Shown here: one piece after another, positions 30,518 through 48,874 of the stretch
Position numbering within the stretch: the stretch's first letter is position 1
How the letters are laid out: every line of letters begins with the position of its first letter
Source: Merluccius polli
Lineage: Eukaryota > Chordata > Actinopteri > Gadiformes > Merlucciidae
Length of the DNA stretch: 64,000 bases
Assembly: GCA_030340625.1 (NCBI GenBank)
Contig: JAOPHQ010002004.1
Coordinates: forward strand, 67,001-131,000
Direction of reading: 5' to 3'
Program-made: the position numbers and the translations under genes
The notes under the pieces: model-generated
Databases searched by the model: none
Told to the model about the DNA's origin: nothing
Seen by the model: the letters and a program-made list of their open reading frames with translations, nothing else

Positions 30518-31458
30518 TAGGGATGCACCGATATGAATATTTTGGCCGATACCGATATTAATATTGCTGTTATGACCGATAGCCTATATGTACCGATGTA
30601 GATATGATCTGTATAAAAAACGTTTATATGATAATCGCATTTTGTACATACTGAAAAACATGTAAAAAACAACAACAACAACTGTGAATGTGTCTGTCTG
30701 TCTTTATTCCCAAAACATTTGGAAAAGCCACACACACACACACACACACACGAACAACGTCAGCTAGACGAGAGAGGAAAACACTCACCAGTGTTGGAAG
30801 GTAACTAAGTACATTTACTGTACTTAAGTAAAAATTTGAGGTGCTTGTACTTGTACTTGACTTGAGTATTTCTATTTTCTATTACTTTATACTTCTAATC
30901 CACTACATCTCAGAGGCAAATGCTACTTTTTACTCCACTTAATTTATCTTACGTTAGTTACTAGTTACTTTGCAGATTCAGATTAACAATACAAAATATA
31001 ATCAATAAATACATTACATTATCCTATCAATAAGGCTATATTGGTCCCCAGGAGGAAATTCACAAGCTACCCAGCAGTATGTAAAGTAATATATAAAATA
31101 TGAATAAATAAATTCAAATGAGCTCCACCTTTACAAGCTGCAACATTAAAGCAATGAACACATTAATGCATCAATAAATATAATCCAATAATATAATATA
31201 TATTTTTCTGAAATGGGCCATTCTGCATGAGTACTTTTACTTTTGGTACTTTAAGTATATTTTGATGCTAATACCTTTGTACTTTAACTTAAGTGACATT
31301 TTCAGTGCAGGACTTTCCATTTGAGTACTTCTTCCGCCACTGACACAACAGCAGCTAGACTAAAATAATCATCGGTTGGTCACATCGGACCAGCTTTGCT
31401 CATTGGACCGATGTATTAAAAAAATGACTAACATCGGCCGATATATCGTGCATCCCTA
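30518..31458. mobile_element. hAT-like element with a second element nested inside
   Basis: The outer ends read tagggatgcaccgatat (30518) and tatcgtgcatcccta (ending 31458), imperfect terminal inverted repeats typical of fish hAT elements. An inner element runs from cagtgttggaaggtaactaa (about 30790) to gtacttcttccgccactg (about 31343) and is related to the copy at 20866-21326. No transposase frame is present. No clean target duplication was found for either. Confidence 0.7.
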
Positions 31459-31683
31459 CAAAATGTATTTATTAAACAAATCATTGAAAATGACATCAAA
31501 GGAGTAAAGGATTTATTTATATACAAAACTGTTTACAGCAAGTGTTCTGAATTAACATTGCCCCACCTGAGAACATTGATGCCAAGTTACACAACACCAT
31601 TTCATTTTCTCATGGGAACAAGTCAACTGAAGGGTGGGGAAAGAGAAGAGCACCTTGAATCATAAAGGGAAGCAGGTGGGAAA

Positions 31684-31774
31684 TAGCCTTGTGAGACCAT
31701 CCTGATATTATATCCCGTATATATCCCAAAGGAACAGTATGTGAACTTGAGATCGGGATGGTCTCACAAGGCTA
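31684..31774. mobile_element. 91-bp MITE with 9-bp direct repeats
   Basis: Terminal inverted repeats tagccttgtgagaccatcc and ggatggtctcacaaggcta enclose a short middle. The element is flanked by identical ggtgggaaa at 31675-31683 and 31775-31783. It is a very short nonautonomous DNA transposon; an 8-bp duplication with a shifted end would fit hAT. Confidence 0.85.
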
Positions 31775-33135
31775 GGTGGGAAAGGTGTATGAACTGTAAG
31801 GCACAAGACACAGCATCACCAGCTTCTCTTCAAACGCCACACTCAACCAACTACTTCGAGAAGCACTCATAAAAAAAATCAAAATAAAAAGCCAAAACAA
31901 CAATTAGCCACTACGGGTAGGACACTATAATAATGTAAAGGAAAAAAAAGCCACTTTTCTTTATAAGGCTAGTGTGACTTTGAAACACAGGCTTTAGAAG
32001 GCCTCATGTATTTGATAGTGTTCATTGCATTTTGCATCTACACATTAAATGGACATAATGGTACCATGGCTATGTTTTGTTATGCGTGTCCACTATGAAA
32101 TTTAAAACTTGAGTATTTCCATCAATATACTCTAAAAGCCACTGTTAAAAATCTATTTAAAATAAATCTGCTACTCAACAAATTGTATAATGTTATACTG
32201 TATGCATATAACCAACTAAATATATTGAGGGGAAAAAGCAAACCCGCATCATTCAAATATACCCAAAACAATTACACCAGCTTCTAAGATTCTATTTCTA
32301 TAGTCACAACTTGTAAACATCACTGATCTTACCTATGCTATAATTAGGTTATCCACCAGATAACACATTTATTATTGTCTACCAAGAAAAGTAAACTGTA
32401 GAAAAATGGAGGGGCAACAGATCTTAAGAATCAAACTATGATAAAGGAATATAGAAATAGACTTCTGTCATTAACACACATTTTACAATTTAGTCTAAAG
32501 GCACCCAACGTTTACTTTTTTTAAATGTACATTGAAAATGATTTACATTAGTGAACTTTTCTTTCTCCAATAAACCTTATTCCATGATAAACCAATGTGT
32601 CTAATTTAGAGTTGTGTTCCAAAAACACATTTGTAGCACTGTCAATTGTAACAGTTGTTTGTCAATGCTGGAATACTATTTATATGTTTGGGAGTTCAGG
32701 AATAATACATGTTCATAAGAACCATCCATCCATTATTTCAGTTAACTACTTGACATATGCCAATCAGATTTTTCTCAAAGAATTGGGCAAGTAAATTTGG
32801 CAATATCTTGTCTAAGCCCAAAGTTTATATTACATCACCTACATTAAAAAATGAAAATATAGAAATCCTTAATGAAGGAAAACACTTCATTCAAAAACAA
32901 TATTTTTCATCTTGCTCATAGAAATCTTTCCCTATAGTTACAATTGATAAGCTCATTCGTCAGTTGTCTGAGCCACTGGCTGCCTGTATATAAATCAATC
33001 TGCTGTTAGGATGAGTCCGGGAAAAAAAATGCCACTGCAGCTCCTTGATGCCAGGGAGGTGAGGGTGGGCAAGCTGGTGAGGTTGTGCCACCTGTCTTCA
33101 GCATACGAGTCATCCAATGTCGTTGTGAGACACCT

Positions 33136-35627
33136 TTACATCACAGCACACTTTTTCTCCTCTGAGGGCACGTTTCCGTCGGCTCTCTCCATCTCCAAAA
33201 TGATCCGCTTGAAAACCTCCACTGCAGTCTACGTTGGCAACAGAGTACAGGGCTTGGGTCACACAAAAGAAATGCACCTGTAGACGTCCCAAGTCAGTGT
33301 GTGGCGGTTTTAATAACATATTGTTCATTATTGGCATTGTCAATTATAACTCAACCTGAAGACCACCACATATCTTAGAATGTTAGTATTTAGTATTCTC
33401 TTTGAGTCATAATTGATTAATTGATGAAACACAATCCACCAAGAGTGCCTACAAATGGGCACATGCCTCAAAATAAGGGCTAGTTCTCTTTCTCTACATG
33501 TTTCATCTTGGTCTGGTTGTCAGTAGTGATCGTCACAATGTTGATTAAATGAAGGGCTACTAATATATCCCAACTGAAGACATATGTAAAAACTATGTAA
33601 AGCCATGATACCTCATTCTCCTTGGCTGAGGATTCCATAAATGCAGCACCCCATGAATCCGCTAGCTTCTTGCCTTCCTCTGGCTTGATCACTCTGTGAG
33701 GAATAAAAGACTGAGGATTTTAACGACAGTGTCTACGATATAAACAGAGTCTACATTATAATAATATAAACTCTAAGTGTACTTAATTATGGTATCCGTA
33801 TCATTACTTTAAATTGAACATTTCCTTTCAATTTATGTTTTATGTATTTTTTTTCAAAATAATTAAAATGGCAGGAGGAATACAGAGGGAAGAAAATCCA
33901 GTTGAAAAAGGTCATGAGGCAGAATGTAATCTAGGTTTATACATGCCCATACATGACTAGTACAAATTCTGAATGTGATACATTGTCAAGTTGATTTTCA
34001 CTAATAATAATAATAATAATAATAATAATATCTTCATAGTATAAACATTTTTTTAATGAGAAGCAAAACAATCATTACACATCAAGCTTTCTCAACAGTA
34101 TTACCTTTCCATGTGGAGATCTTTTTTGTTTCCTACAAGAACGGTAGGAACCCTAAAATAAATTACAAAAAAAAAGTCAAATACAAAAAAAAGATTGTAA
34201 AAGCAAAAACACATTACTCACAAAATGCTTTGATGAAACCAGTAGACTTACTGTATTTTTCCAACCATATCTAGTAACTTGTCATGTAGAACCTGCACAA
34301 CTTCAAAACTGTAAAGATGAAGATCAAAACATCATGTAATAAATCATCATGTAATTAATTAACATCAATGATATGGTCCATACCACCCCTCAAGAAAAGT
34401 TACAAAAAAATATTATTGTGGCAGCTGTACATTTTGTACAGTACATTAAGTGCACTGTACAAAATGTACAGTGTACGTATACATATTGTATACATACGTA
34501 AATACGTATTGTATACGTATGTATACAATACGTGACATTGCATGCAAAATCACAATCTACTCACCTTTTCGATGAGGTCACTGCATAGACGAGAACATAA
34601 CCATGGATGTCCATTGAGTGGGACTGGGGGAAAATTGAATACTCATCCTGAATCAAAAGAGAACAACAGCTATAAAAAATATATCACACAAGCAACTTGA
34701 GATTAACCCACAATGGAGTTGAGATTACTAATTCAATTTACTTTTAAGCCTTTATCCACATCTTATATTTTACCATTTTTGTTGTGGGTCATTAACTGTA
34801 TAGAGATCATTCCAATGTCTATTCATCTAATAACTTTAAAAGACTCAACATCTTACTTGTCCAGCTGTATCAACCAGCTGAAGATTGAAGTCTTGGGAAT
34901 TGACAGAAACCATTTTGTTGAAGGCTGAGAGACATAATACAATTGTTAAACATAATGCACACACACACACACAATAGCTTATAAACTACTAAAGAAGATG
35001 ACCTACTGTTTTCGATAGTGGGGTCATAGGAGTCCACGAATTGTCCTTCCACAAACTGTATTGTGAGAGATGATTTGCCTGTGCAGGGCGAACACACAAA
35101 ACGTACAATACTGTCTGCAAGAGGTCTCTACCAACAGTTTATCACGATTATGAATTGCATTGCATTACTTCGAGAATGAACATCACATCAATTTAGTCGA
35201 GTACAAAATGGGCCACATGACAGTTTTATGATTTGGGAGTTGTAACGTTGTAAGTGTTCTTCACAGGTCCATGTACAATCTCAGCACACATTGTTTAGCA
35301 CGTCTTCGACTTTCAAAAGCTAATATCTGAAACACCCACATGGCAAGATTCATCTCGTTTTAGGTCGACTTTGAACGGAGTCATCTCCAAAGAGGATAAC
35401 ATATGGCGACCTAACGACGTAAATAGGACAGCTTGTGTTGGATGTTGAGATAAAAGCCAGCAGAAGTCAACACAAGTTAGCTAGCCTTACTCGTGTCGTA
35501 AGGACACTCATTACTCGTTAGCCAGCTAGCTAGCATTAGCTAAAGTTAGCCATGCACAATCTTGTGGACACTCACCTACAGATCTGTAACCTAGCACAGC
35601 AATTTTTCGGTATTTTGGTTGAGGCAT
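33136..35627 (-). CDS. rhebl1: Rheb-family small GTPase
   Basis: Eight exons on the minus strand, 5' to 3': 35576-35627, 35007-35078, 34857-34924, 34565-34647, 34252-34308, 34105-34152, 33612-33693 and 33136-33228. They give exactly 184 residues, and phases fit at every junction. Motifs: P-loop GYRSVGKS with the Rheb-type Arg15, effector region DPTIENT, DTAGQ, NKKDLHMER, ESSAKEN and a C-terminal CAVM farnesylation box. Rheb-GTP activates mTORC1 at the lysosome surface. Position next to prkag1 matches human RHEBL1, while the sequence (NKKDLHMER, 184 residues) looks closer to human RHEB; I use rhebl1 on synteny. The promoter carries a GTCACGTGAC palindrome. The start is the first ATG and fits the family. 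Confidence 0.9.
33999..34029. repeat. (TAA)n microsatellite
   Basis: Short trinucleotide array in a rheb/rhebl1 intron. Confidence 0.85.
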
Positions 35628-35719
35628 TGTGTTCAACGGGTTGTGAGTGGAGTTTAAAAGTGTTGTTTTCCGCTGGGGCTGAATGCGAAAATAAAACTTT
35701 ATCGCCACATTCGTCTTAC

Positions 35720-35729
35720 GTCACGTGAC
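35720..35729. promoter_or_regulatory. CLEAR/E-box palindrome upstream of rheb/rhebl1
   Basis: GTCACGTGAC, a perfect ten-base palindrome matching the CLEAR motif bound by TFEB/TFE3/MITF factors. It overlaps a TTACGTCA CRE-like half and lies 93 bases upstream of the start codon. Function is inferred from motif and position only. Confidence 0.5.
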
Positions 35730-36424
35730 AACAACAAACTTTTACAGCCGTTGCTCGAGTTTTACTCCACTGGGCCTCAGAGGGGAAATCTCCTCCGATC
35801 CGCTACAGCTGGCAGCTCCTCGTGTCGCCGTCCGCCCTCCAATTACTACCGACAATCACTACGTTTCCACGCGACAGGTCGTCAATCCGGGCCGCCACAG
35901 ATATGTGTGTTTGTACTGAATGTGCAGACGAACCGAGCTTATTCACCGCATTCGCTTAACGGAAACTGACATTGTGTAAGCACACCGTCGTAAAACTAGA
36001 AGATACGTCAGACATGGCAGAGGTCACCCGCCGTGCGTCCAAACAATGGTTAAAAATGAATTTAGTAGTAGTCCAAATTAAAAACGGAGGTAGATGTTTG
36101 CACTCAAGTTTTTGGCTTTATATGATTGCAATTTATTTTGGAAAGCAATATAATTGATTCGCCACTAAAACGATGTATTAGGCTGTCTTAACACATTTGA
36201 TCTCAATCAAATGGAAGATAGTGTTGTATTTTAATGATGAAGGAAAAAACAAAAAACACCTTTAACAGTTGTAGACCTTTTATTGCAGTATGAAATAAAG
36301 TTCAGTGCTTCTATAGTACGATTTGTTATTGTTCAATAGGCTAATTATTTGTTGTCAGATGTCTTGCTGGTGATTTAGTGGACCATTCCATGAATACATT
36401 GTAAATCAGAATTAGATACAATTT

Positions 36425-36426
<2 letters not shown>

Positions 36427-36494
<68 letters not shown>
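36427..36494. repeat. (TA)n microsatellite
   Basis: Pure TA repeat between rheb/rhebl1 and ikzf4. The open frame through it is an artefact. Confidence 0.95.
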
Positions 36495-36497
<3 letters not shown>

Positions 36498-39261
36498 ACA
36501 TTGTAAAATAGCATTAGCTATTATGTTGTATATAAATAAATATATATGTATAAAATGTTTATCTGTATCTGGTCTCACGATTAAATACTTTGGCCAGGGC
36601 TAATGAAGATGCCAGGAATGAAATCTCCAACCTAGATGAAAAGATAAGCAAGGAGCCAAGTCCACCCTTCTCCTAGGGAAGCAGTTTGACTTATTGTTAT
36701 CCAGGGCTTCTGGCTTCATCCAGAAGACCTATTGTTTGTGTGACACAAAAGTAAGCCCAACAAAGGCTATTTTAAATAACCTCCTCTACTCACAGAGGTG
36801 CAACAATGACCAAAATGCAACTTTATCCCGCTCCATCGGTTTTTTGAATTCATGGCCAATCTGTCAATAACAATATAACAATTAATTCAGTGCTTAGATG
36901 ATTTTATGATTTTATATTTTTTTCTTAAATAATTAAACCATTTAACCCTAGATACCTGTTTTTTTAATAGCTGCCATCTTATATTATTCTTAATTGTCAC
37001 ATGTTGAAATCATTTTCCAAGCCATGTCAACATGAATGTCAATGAATGGATCTCCAAGGAGGACATTGGACAGCTATTCATTCACATTGACATACATTAA
37101 TGGAGTGCTGTAGGCCACTATCCTGAGAATTGCTTGAGAAAGCTTAGGGAAGGAGCAAAACTTGCACTCTGTCGAATCTCCTCCTGAATTATAGGCTAAC
37201 AATGTTTTTGGAGATTTTGGAGAAAGGCCTGGACAGACCCCAATGTCATTAGTATTGATCGAATTACATGTCTCTTGTGTTGTTCCCTGCCACAAATACA
37301 CTCAAAACCCACCACATAAGGACACTTTCCTTCCACTCTCACATCTGATTGTAATGAAGTCCAGGGTGGGAGAACGACTACAAGACATTCACAAGGTGCC
37401 TGGTCCTGCCAGCATGCCTTATCAAACAGGCGTTTCTTTGCTTTTGAATTCTAAAAATGTGTGACATTTTATGATGTGACATAAAAAACATCAAGAAAAT
37501 CATGCTTGTGCACATAAGAATGGGAAAATAATGTCCTCTTTCCATCCACAAAATAAGAGAGAGAGGAGTGAACTAATGTGTGTTCTTGCTGTAAACTGTT
37601 TTGACAGTATGTCAAAGTATGTCTCACAGAGATTTAGCTGAAATGTGTAAAGTTATGGTAAATAATCTGCTAAAGTGAAGTAGCCTATCAGTCTGAGGCT
37701 CTACAATCATGCCCTTGTAATTAGCATATTTAATGATTTGTGGCAATATGCCAAACAACTGCCATTGCTCAACTTGGTATTATTGTGACAGTCATTGATT
37801 TGATTGCCTGTATTCATATGAATAGAACATTATTATTTACATGTTTGTATTCATATATTTTAATATATATTTTCATTCAACCAATATCTACAATATCTAA
37901 TTCAATTCAATATCTTTCTATAAAGTCGTTATGCCATGCGTTTTATTATCTGGTCAATCTGTCTTGAAAAGTCACAAAGAACGTATAATGTACACTTTTT
38001 CCCATTGGGAAAAAACATGGTGGACGGAAATTATTTAACAATTGAACCAATAGCTGCCGGGACATGTTGTCCTCATACGGAACAACCAAACACAAGTAGG
38101 CCTTCATGAAAATATCACTAGAAACGGCCGGAACGGCGCCATCAGAAGGTAATGTATGTGCATAATGTCGAGATTACCACAGTATTGTACCACAGTAAAC
38201 AACGCCAGTGTGTGTTTCCGCCGGTCCCCGTGTGTTAGCAGGCTAGCCTCGGCGTGCTGCTAACGGAGTTAGCATCATGGGAGGGGGTGGCTGCCATAGC
38301 AACCGTCTGAGAAACATTGTGGTGCTGATGGCTAGCTTAACCATAGCCAGATAAGACGTTTACTCTCGCATTGACGTTAAAAGTTAACGTCGATCGCATC
38401 ACATCATCATTTAGTCGGATAGCGGTTTAGAGTAAGCCACTAGCAATGCTCCGCTGTTTGGTCTTTTGTTTGCTAAAGTTGGAGTGAAATTGCATCTAAT
38501 GGCTCGAAAACTAGCTTAACATCACCCATCGGAGGGCGAGAGGAGACGCTGGACACATTTCATGAACTCCAACAGTCAGTAATTTAACGTTAACATTTGA
38601 TCCATGTCGGTCCAACGTGGATATATGTTGTGAACTGTCTTTACTGTATGTGTTAGTTAAGCTATAGACTGTAATGCTCCATGAGCCCATGGTGGCACAG
38701 CAGCGGGTCCAGCTGATCTACCGCTGCTAATGTTGGCGTTAGCAAACGTTCCTGTCTGGTAAACATTACTCCGTTTAGTAGCGCTGTGGCATTATTAGGT
38801 AAAGTAGACATTTCGAGGACAGTTGGCTAATTCATGTTGTAGTGACAGAATTGCTTCACTATAGATTGGCAAGTAAATCAAGTTTGCTAGCTAACATTGA
38901 TTAGCATCCTTGATGCTAGCTTTAATCAATTTCTAACTTGATGATATTTTTAAATATTGTTTTAGTAAATGCAGCAAAGAGCGTTTTACAACGTAGCTAA
39001 TCAACTATATGTCAATATCTAGATCTAAAGCGTGACGACTTTCATGTGTCTGTTTCCCTATTCCCTGGGGTTTCAAAGTTAGGGATTTGTATATACTCTG
39101 GGGGTTCAAAGTTATAATCATCTGCAAATCTCGTTTTTCCAAATATGGTGCTTTTGTTTCTACAAAGAAAGCTAAAGAGAGGGTCAAGGGGACAAATTGG
39201 TTGTATATTTGCCTATTGACCAACAGTAATTCTGTTATTTTAATATTTAGCTCGTTTGAGT

Positions 39262-44067
<4,806 letters not shown>

Positions 44068-45093
44068 GATGGTGTGAGAATGGCTTGGAAGTCCCCCTGC
44101 ATCACCGAGGTCTGTTCTTACTTGGAGAAAACGACCTGGCTGAGTTTGATCTGCACAACGCAACCGAGGGAAAGAATGAACGCAGTTGTAGTATTTCACA
44201 CTGGCCGTGCACAGTCAGGATGACTCTAGACACTTTAAATACTTGACTCTATAGATAGGTATGGCTAAAAACGAACAACAAAAAAAGGTAAAATCCATTA
44301 TTTTAAATCTAAAAACAAGGTCCTATCATTCTTATTGCACTTTGAACAATGAATATCTCTGAAAATGCACTTTTGAATTTTATTATTGCAGATGAATAGT
44401 CATTGCACTTTTCTATTTTCAGAAGTGCCTTGCTCTAAAAAAAATAGTTTACCTTTTGCTTTCTGATCCAGCATTCAACCCTGTGGCACAATATATGCTT
44501 GATTAATGTAATTTAATGTCTTATCTAAGAAGTTTCCCTCTTCTGCACTTTAACTGAGATAATGCAAAAATAGCTTAAGATGTTGTCACTGTTCTTTTTT
44601 AAATGAGCTCACAATATACATCGAATTAACACTTGTATCCCTTTTTAAAAGTATGTTAAGAGCTTTTTTCCAGATTCATTCCTTCACTTCATAAAAGTTT
44701 TGACTTCTCTGAGCGGGTTGCTGACGGTGCCCAGTAGATTGTGTTTTGTAGTTCTAGCTGTTGTGCAGACCAAACTCAGTCCAACCACTGTCTAATGAAA
44801 ATTGATGTGACTGAAGGGGTTCCAGTCAAATTAGGAATGCACTTTTTGTTACCTGTGGTAAGCTGTATGTGTGTGTATTTGTAAAGGATGGAGAGACGTT
44901 GATGGAGTATGTAATGAGTGTGAAGTGAAAATGAAAGGCTTTTATTTGTGTGAATGTTGGATAGAAATGTATGATATATCTATTTTTCTTGCTTTTGTTG
45001 CACTGATAACTGCCGGAATACAATTATATTAAACTATTTTATAGAAGAATACATTTATGACATGCACATTTCAAAAAAATCGAAGGAAAGATG

Positions 45094-45149
<56 letters not shown>

Positions 45150-47189
45150 GCAGAGTTAAACAATTTCTAAGTGAAGGTATTGGAGGAGCATCACTGCCAC
45201 TAATATAGAGAGGACTTGTTGACAAAGATAGGGAATTTTATGAAATAACTGCAATTCCTCAACATCTCCCCTTACTTTACTAGGTATATGAAACAGCAAA
45301 CCAAACTATTTATGTTAGGTATATTTAAAAGTGATTTTAGTGTAAATATTTGATTGTATCGTGCCTTTTTATGACCCTGACCTCGACTCATTTGAAGGAC
45401 ATGATACTAAATGTCATGTCTTGACAAATGATACTATCACGTTGTAGATGATGCGTTTTAAATCATGTGGACAAGCTGCCCCAGTTCACACGGTTTTTTT
45501 TAAAGATTGACCTTTGATTGGGGTTTTGCACGGATGTGAGAGATTCAAGTATACCTTGGGATTTATTCAAACTCCCTTTTTGGAGAAGCAGCTCTTGCTC
45601 ATTTAAGATGGCCTTGAGGTGCATTGGATTTGAAATATGGTTGAAATGAGATTTAGAAGTTTTCTGTCCTAAAGCTATAACTTGGCTTTATTATTGCCAT
45701 AGAATATCAAATTGAGATACCATTTGATGGTAGAATTCAATAATTTACTTTATTTCACATCTAGGTGATGTTTAAAATAAAGAAATTCAATGTAGCTTTT
45801 GGGTTCAATGGCATTTTCAATACTGTTGAACAATTGAATTATATTTAGTGTTCCTGTCTGGAAGGCTGCCAGTTTATGTGTGCTTTTTGTTTAAACCTCA
45901 AATTGGCATTCATTATATTTTTTAATGAAGATAAAATGGGAGGTTAGTTGAAACTCTGTCAACACTTCTATTAACACATTTTACTTTGACTTGGCCAAAG
46001 AACAACTTCTTGTTACAATATTTATACTACATACGTTTTCTTGGATTTGGGAAGAAGTTGAATCTATGAGTCCCATATACAGGTTTAACGTGTAGTTAGA
46101 ATCATCAGTTGTTGAGTTTCCTGATTCATTCCTCTCCAAACTTGCATATGTAATACCAGCCCTAAAAAGTTGACGGTCAATATTATACATGTTAACCTCT
46201 TATTACTCCTGCGGGGCAAGAAGGATATACAATTCATATAACATTGTTTCATAGTTTTATTTTGTAAATGTTTATTAAATAAAATAGATTTCATTTAAAA
46301 TGTTCCCCACTTTTTAAAACCCATTAGGCCTATGCCCTGTGCAGCAAGACTGCTTGTAACACTGAAATATTTTAATATAGTTTCACTTGTTCACAGAATT
46401 GATGGTGACTTATGTAAATTAACCCCATTATCGTCTCATTAAAGTTATTTTGCATGCGTTAATTTATGAGAAGCTTGATTATGTATACAACCGTTTTTTG
46501 TCGTGGCTATTAAGCCAACAGGTGTGATTTGAGTGAGATTAGTTCAGTATGCCTTGCTTTTGTGCCTTTTGCCTTGGGAGTTAACCATGTATTTCTTCAT
46601 TTTTTGTGTGTGCAAAACACTGTATTCCCCCCCCACCCCTTAGAATTTTAAATTCTAAGTTAGGACAATAATCAATGGCTGAATTTGGCCAAATCCTAAC
46701 CTAACCTATTGAACTGAGGAGTTTCCAACACGTTGAACCCACTGCCAGTGTTCAGTTGAAGGTTGGGCGGTTCTGCTCTAATGCTCGTATCACTGATGAC
46801 ATCTGAACACGTTTTGTATTGCTGCTTCAGTTCTCGCCATGCTTTAGAAGTTGAATTGTATGTGATCTTACGCCGAATTGTGTCCATTTTCAGGCCCCCA
46901 TTCCTGCAACTTCACCATCTGCTTAAAAAGCATTGTACATACTCTTGTATTGCTTTAAGTAACTGCAGAGCCTTTTTAAATGTATCCAAACGTATGCAAG
47001 TCTACCTGTGTTTCAATCTTAAAACTACTGTAAGTTTTGTACTGTAAGCATTCAAAAAAAAAAAAATGTTTTGACAAACTTGTTTCATAGTATGAAGTCA
47101 ATGAGACTAGCACATTTCAGTTTTTACAACCACGACATTTATTTATGTATGTATTTATTTTACATGTATAGCATCTTTTCAATCAGCAA
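44068..47189. other. ikzf4 3' UTR and flank
   Basis: AT-rich, with AATAAA at 45776 and 46278 as candidate ikzf4 poly(A) signals. It holds a 47-base T run (45100-45146). The rps26 tail enters from the right with minus-strand AATAAA signals (TTTATT at 47138 and 47154). No other gene is seen. Confidence 0.6.
45100..45146. repeat. 47-base T run
   Basis: Uninterrupted T tract in the likely ikzf4 3' UTR. It could be simple slippage or the A tail of something retroposed on the minus strand; no target duplication was found. Confidence 0.9.

Positions 47190-48874
<1,685 letters not shown>

Larger units (their letters stand above)
30045..33135. other. prkag1 promoter side, repeats and rheb/rhebl1 3' flank
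   Basis: After the duplicated promoter segment and the transposon cluster (to 31783) the rest is AT-rich and probably contains the rheb/rhebl1 3' UTR in its right part. No other coding signal was recognised. Confidence 0.6.
35630..39261. other. divergent spacer between rheb/rhebl1 and ikzf4
   Basis: Both genes point away from this region, so it holds both promoters: a GC-richer part to about 36000 on the left and one near 38100-38400 on the right. Between them is AT-rich sequence with a TA array (36427-36494). No conserved coding exon was recognised. Confidence 0.6.

Noticed and set aside
36590..36680. A short coiled-coil-like frame (containing ANEDARNEISNLDEKISKE)
   Set aside because: It has no donor in phase, no partner exons nearby and ends quickly in stops; probably chance.
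37074..37301. A minus-strand frame that at first looked like a transposase remnant
   Set aside because: No catalytic motif or terminal repeats could be found around it.
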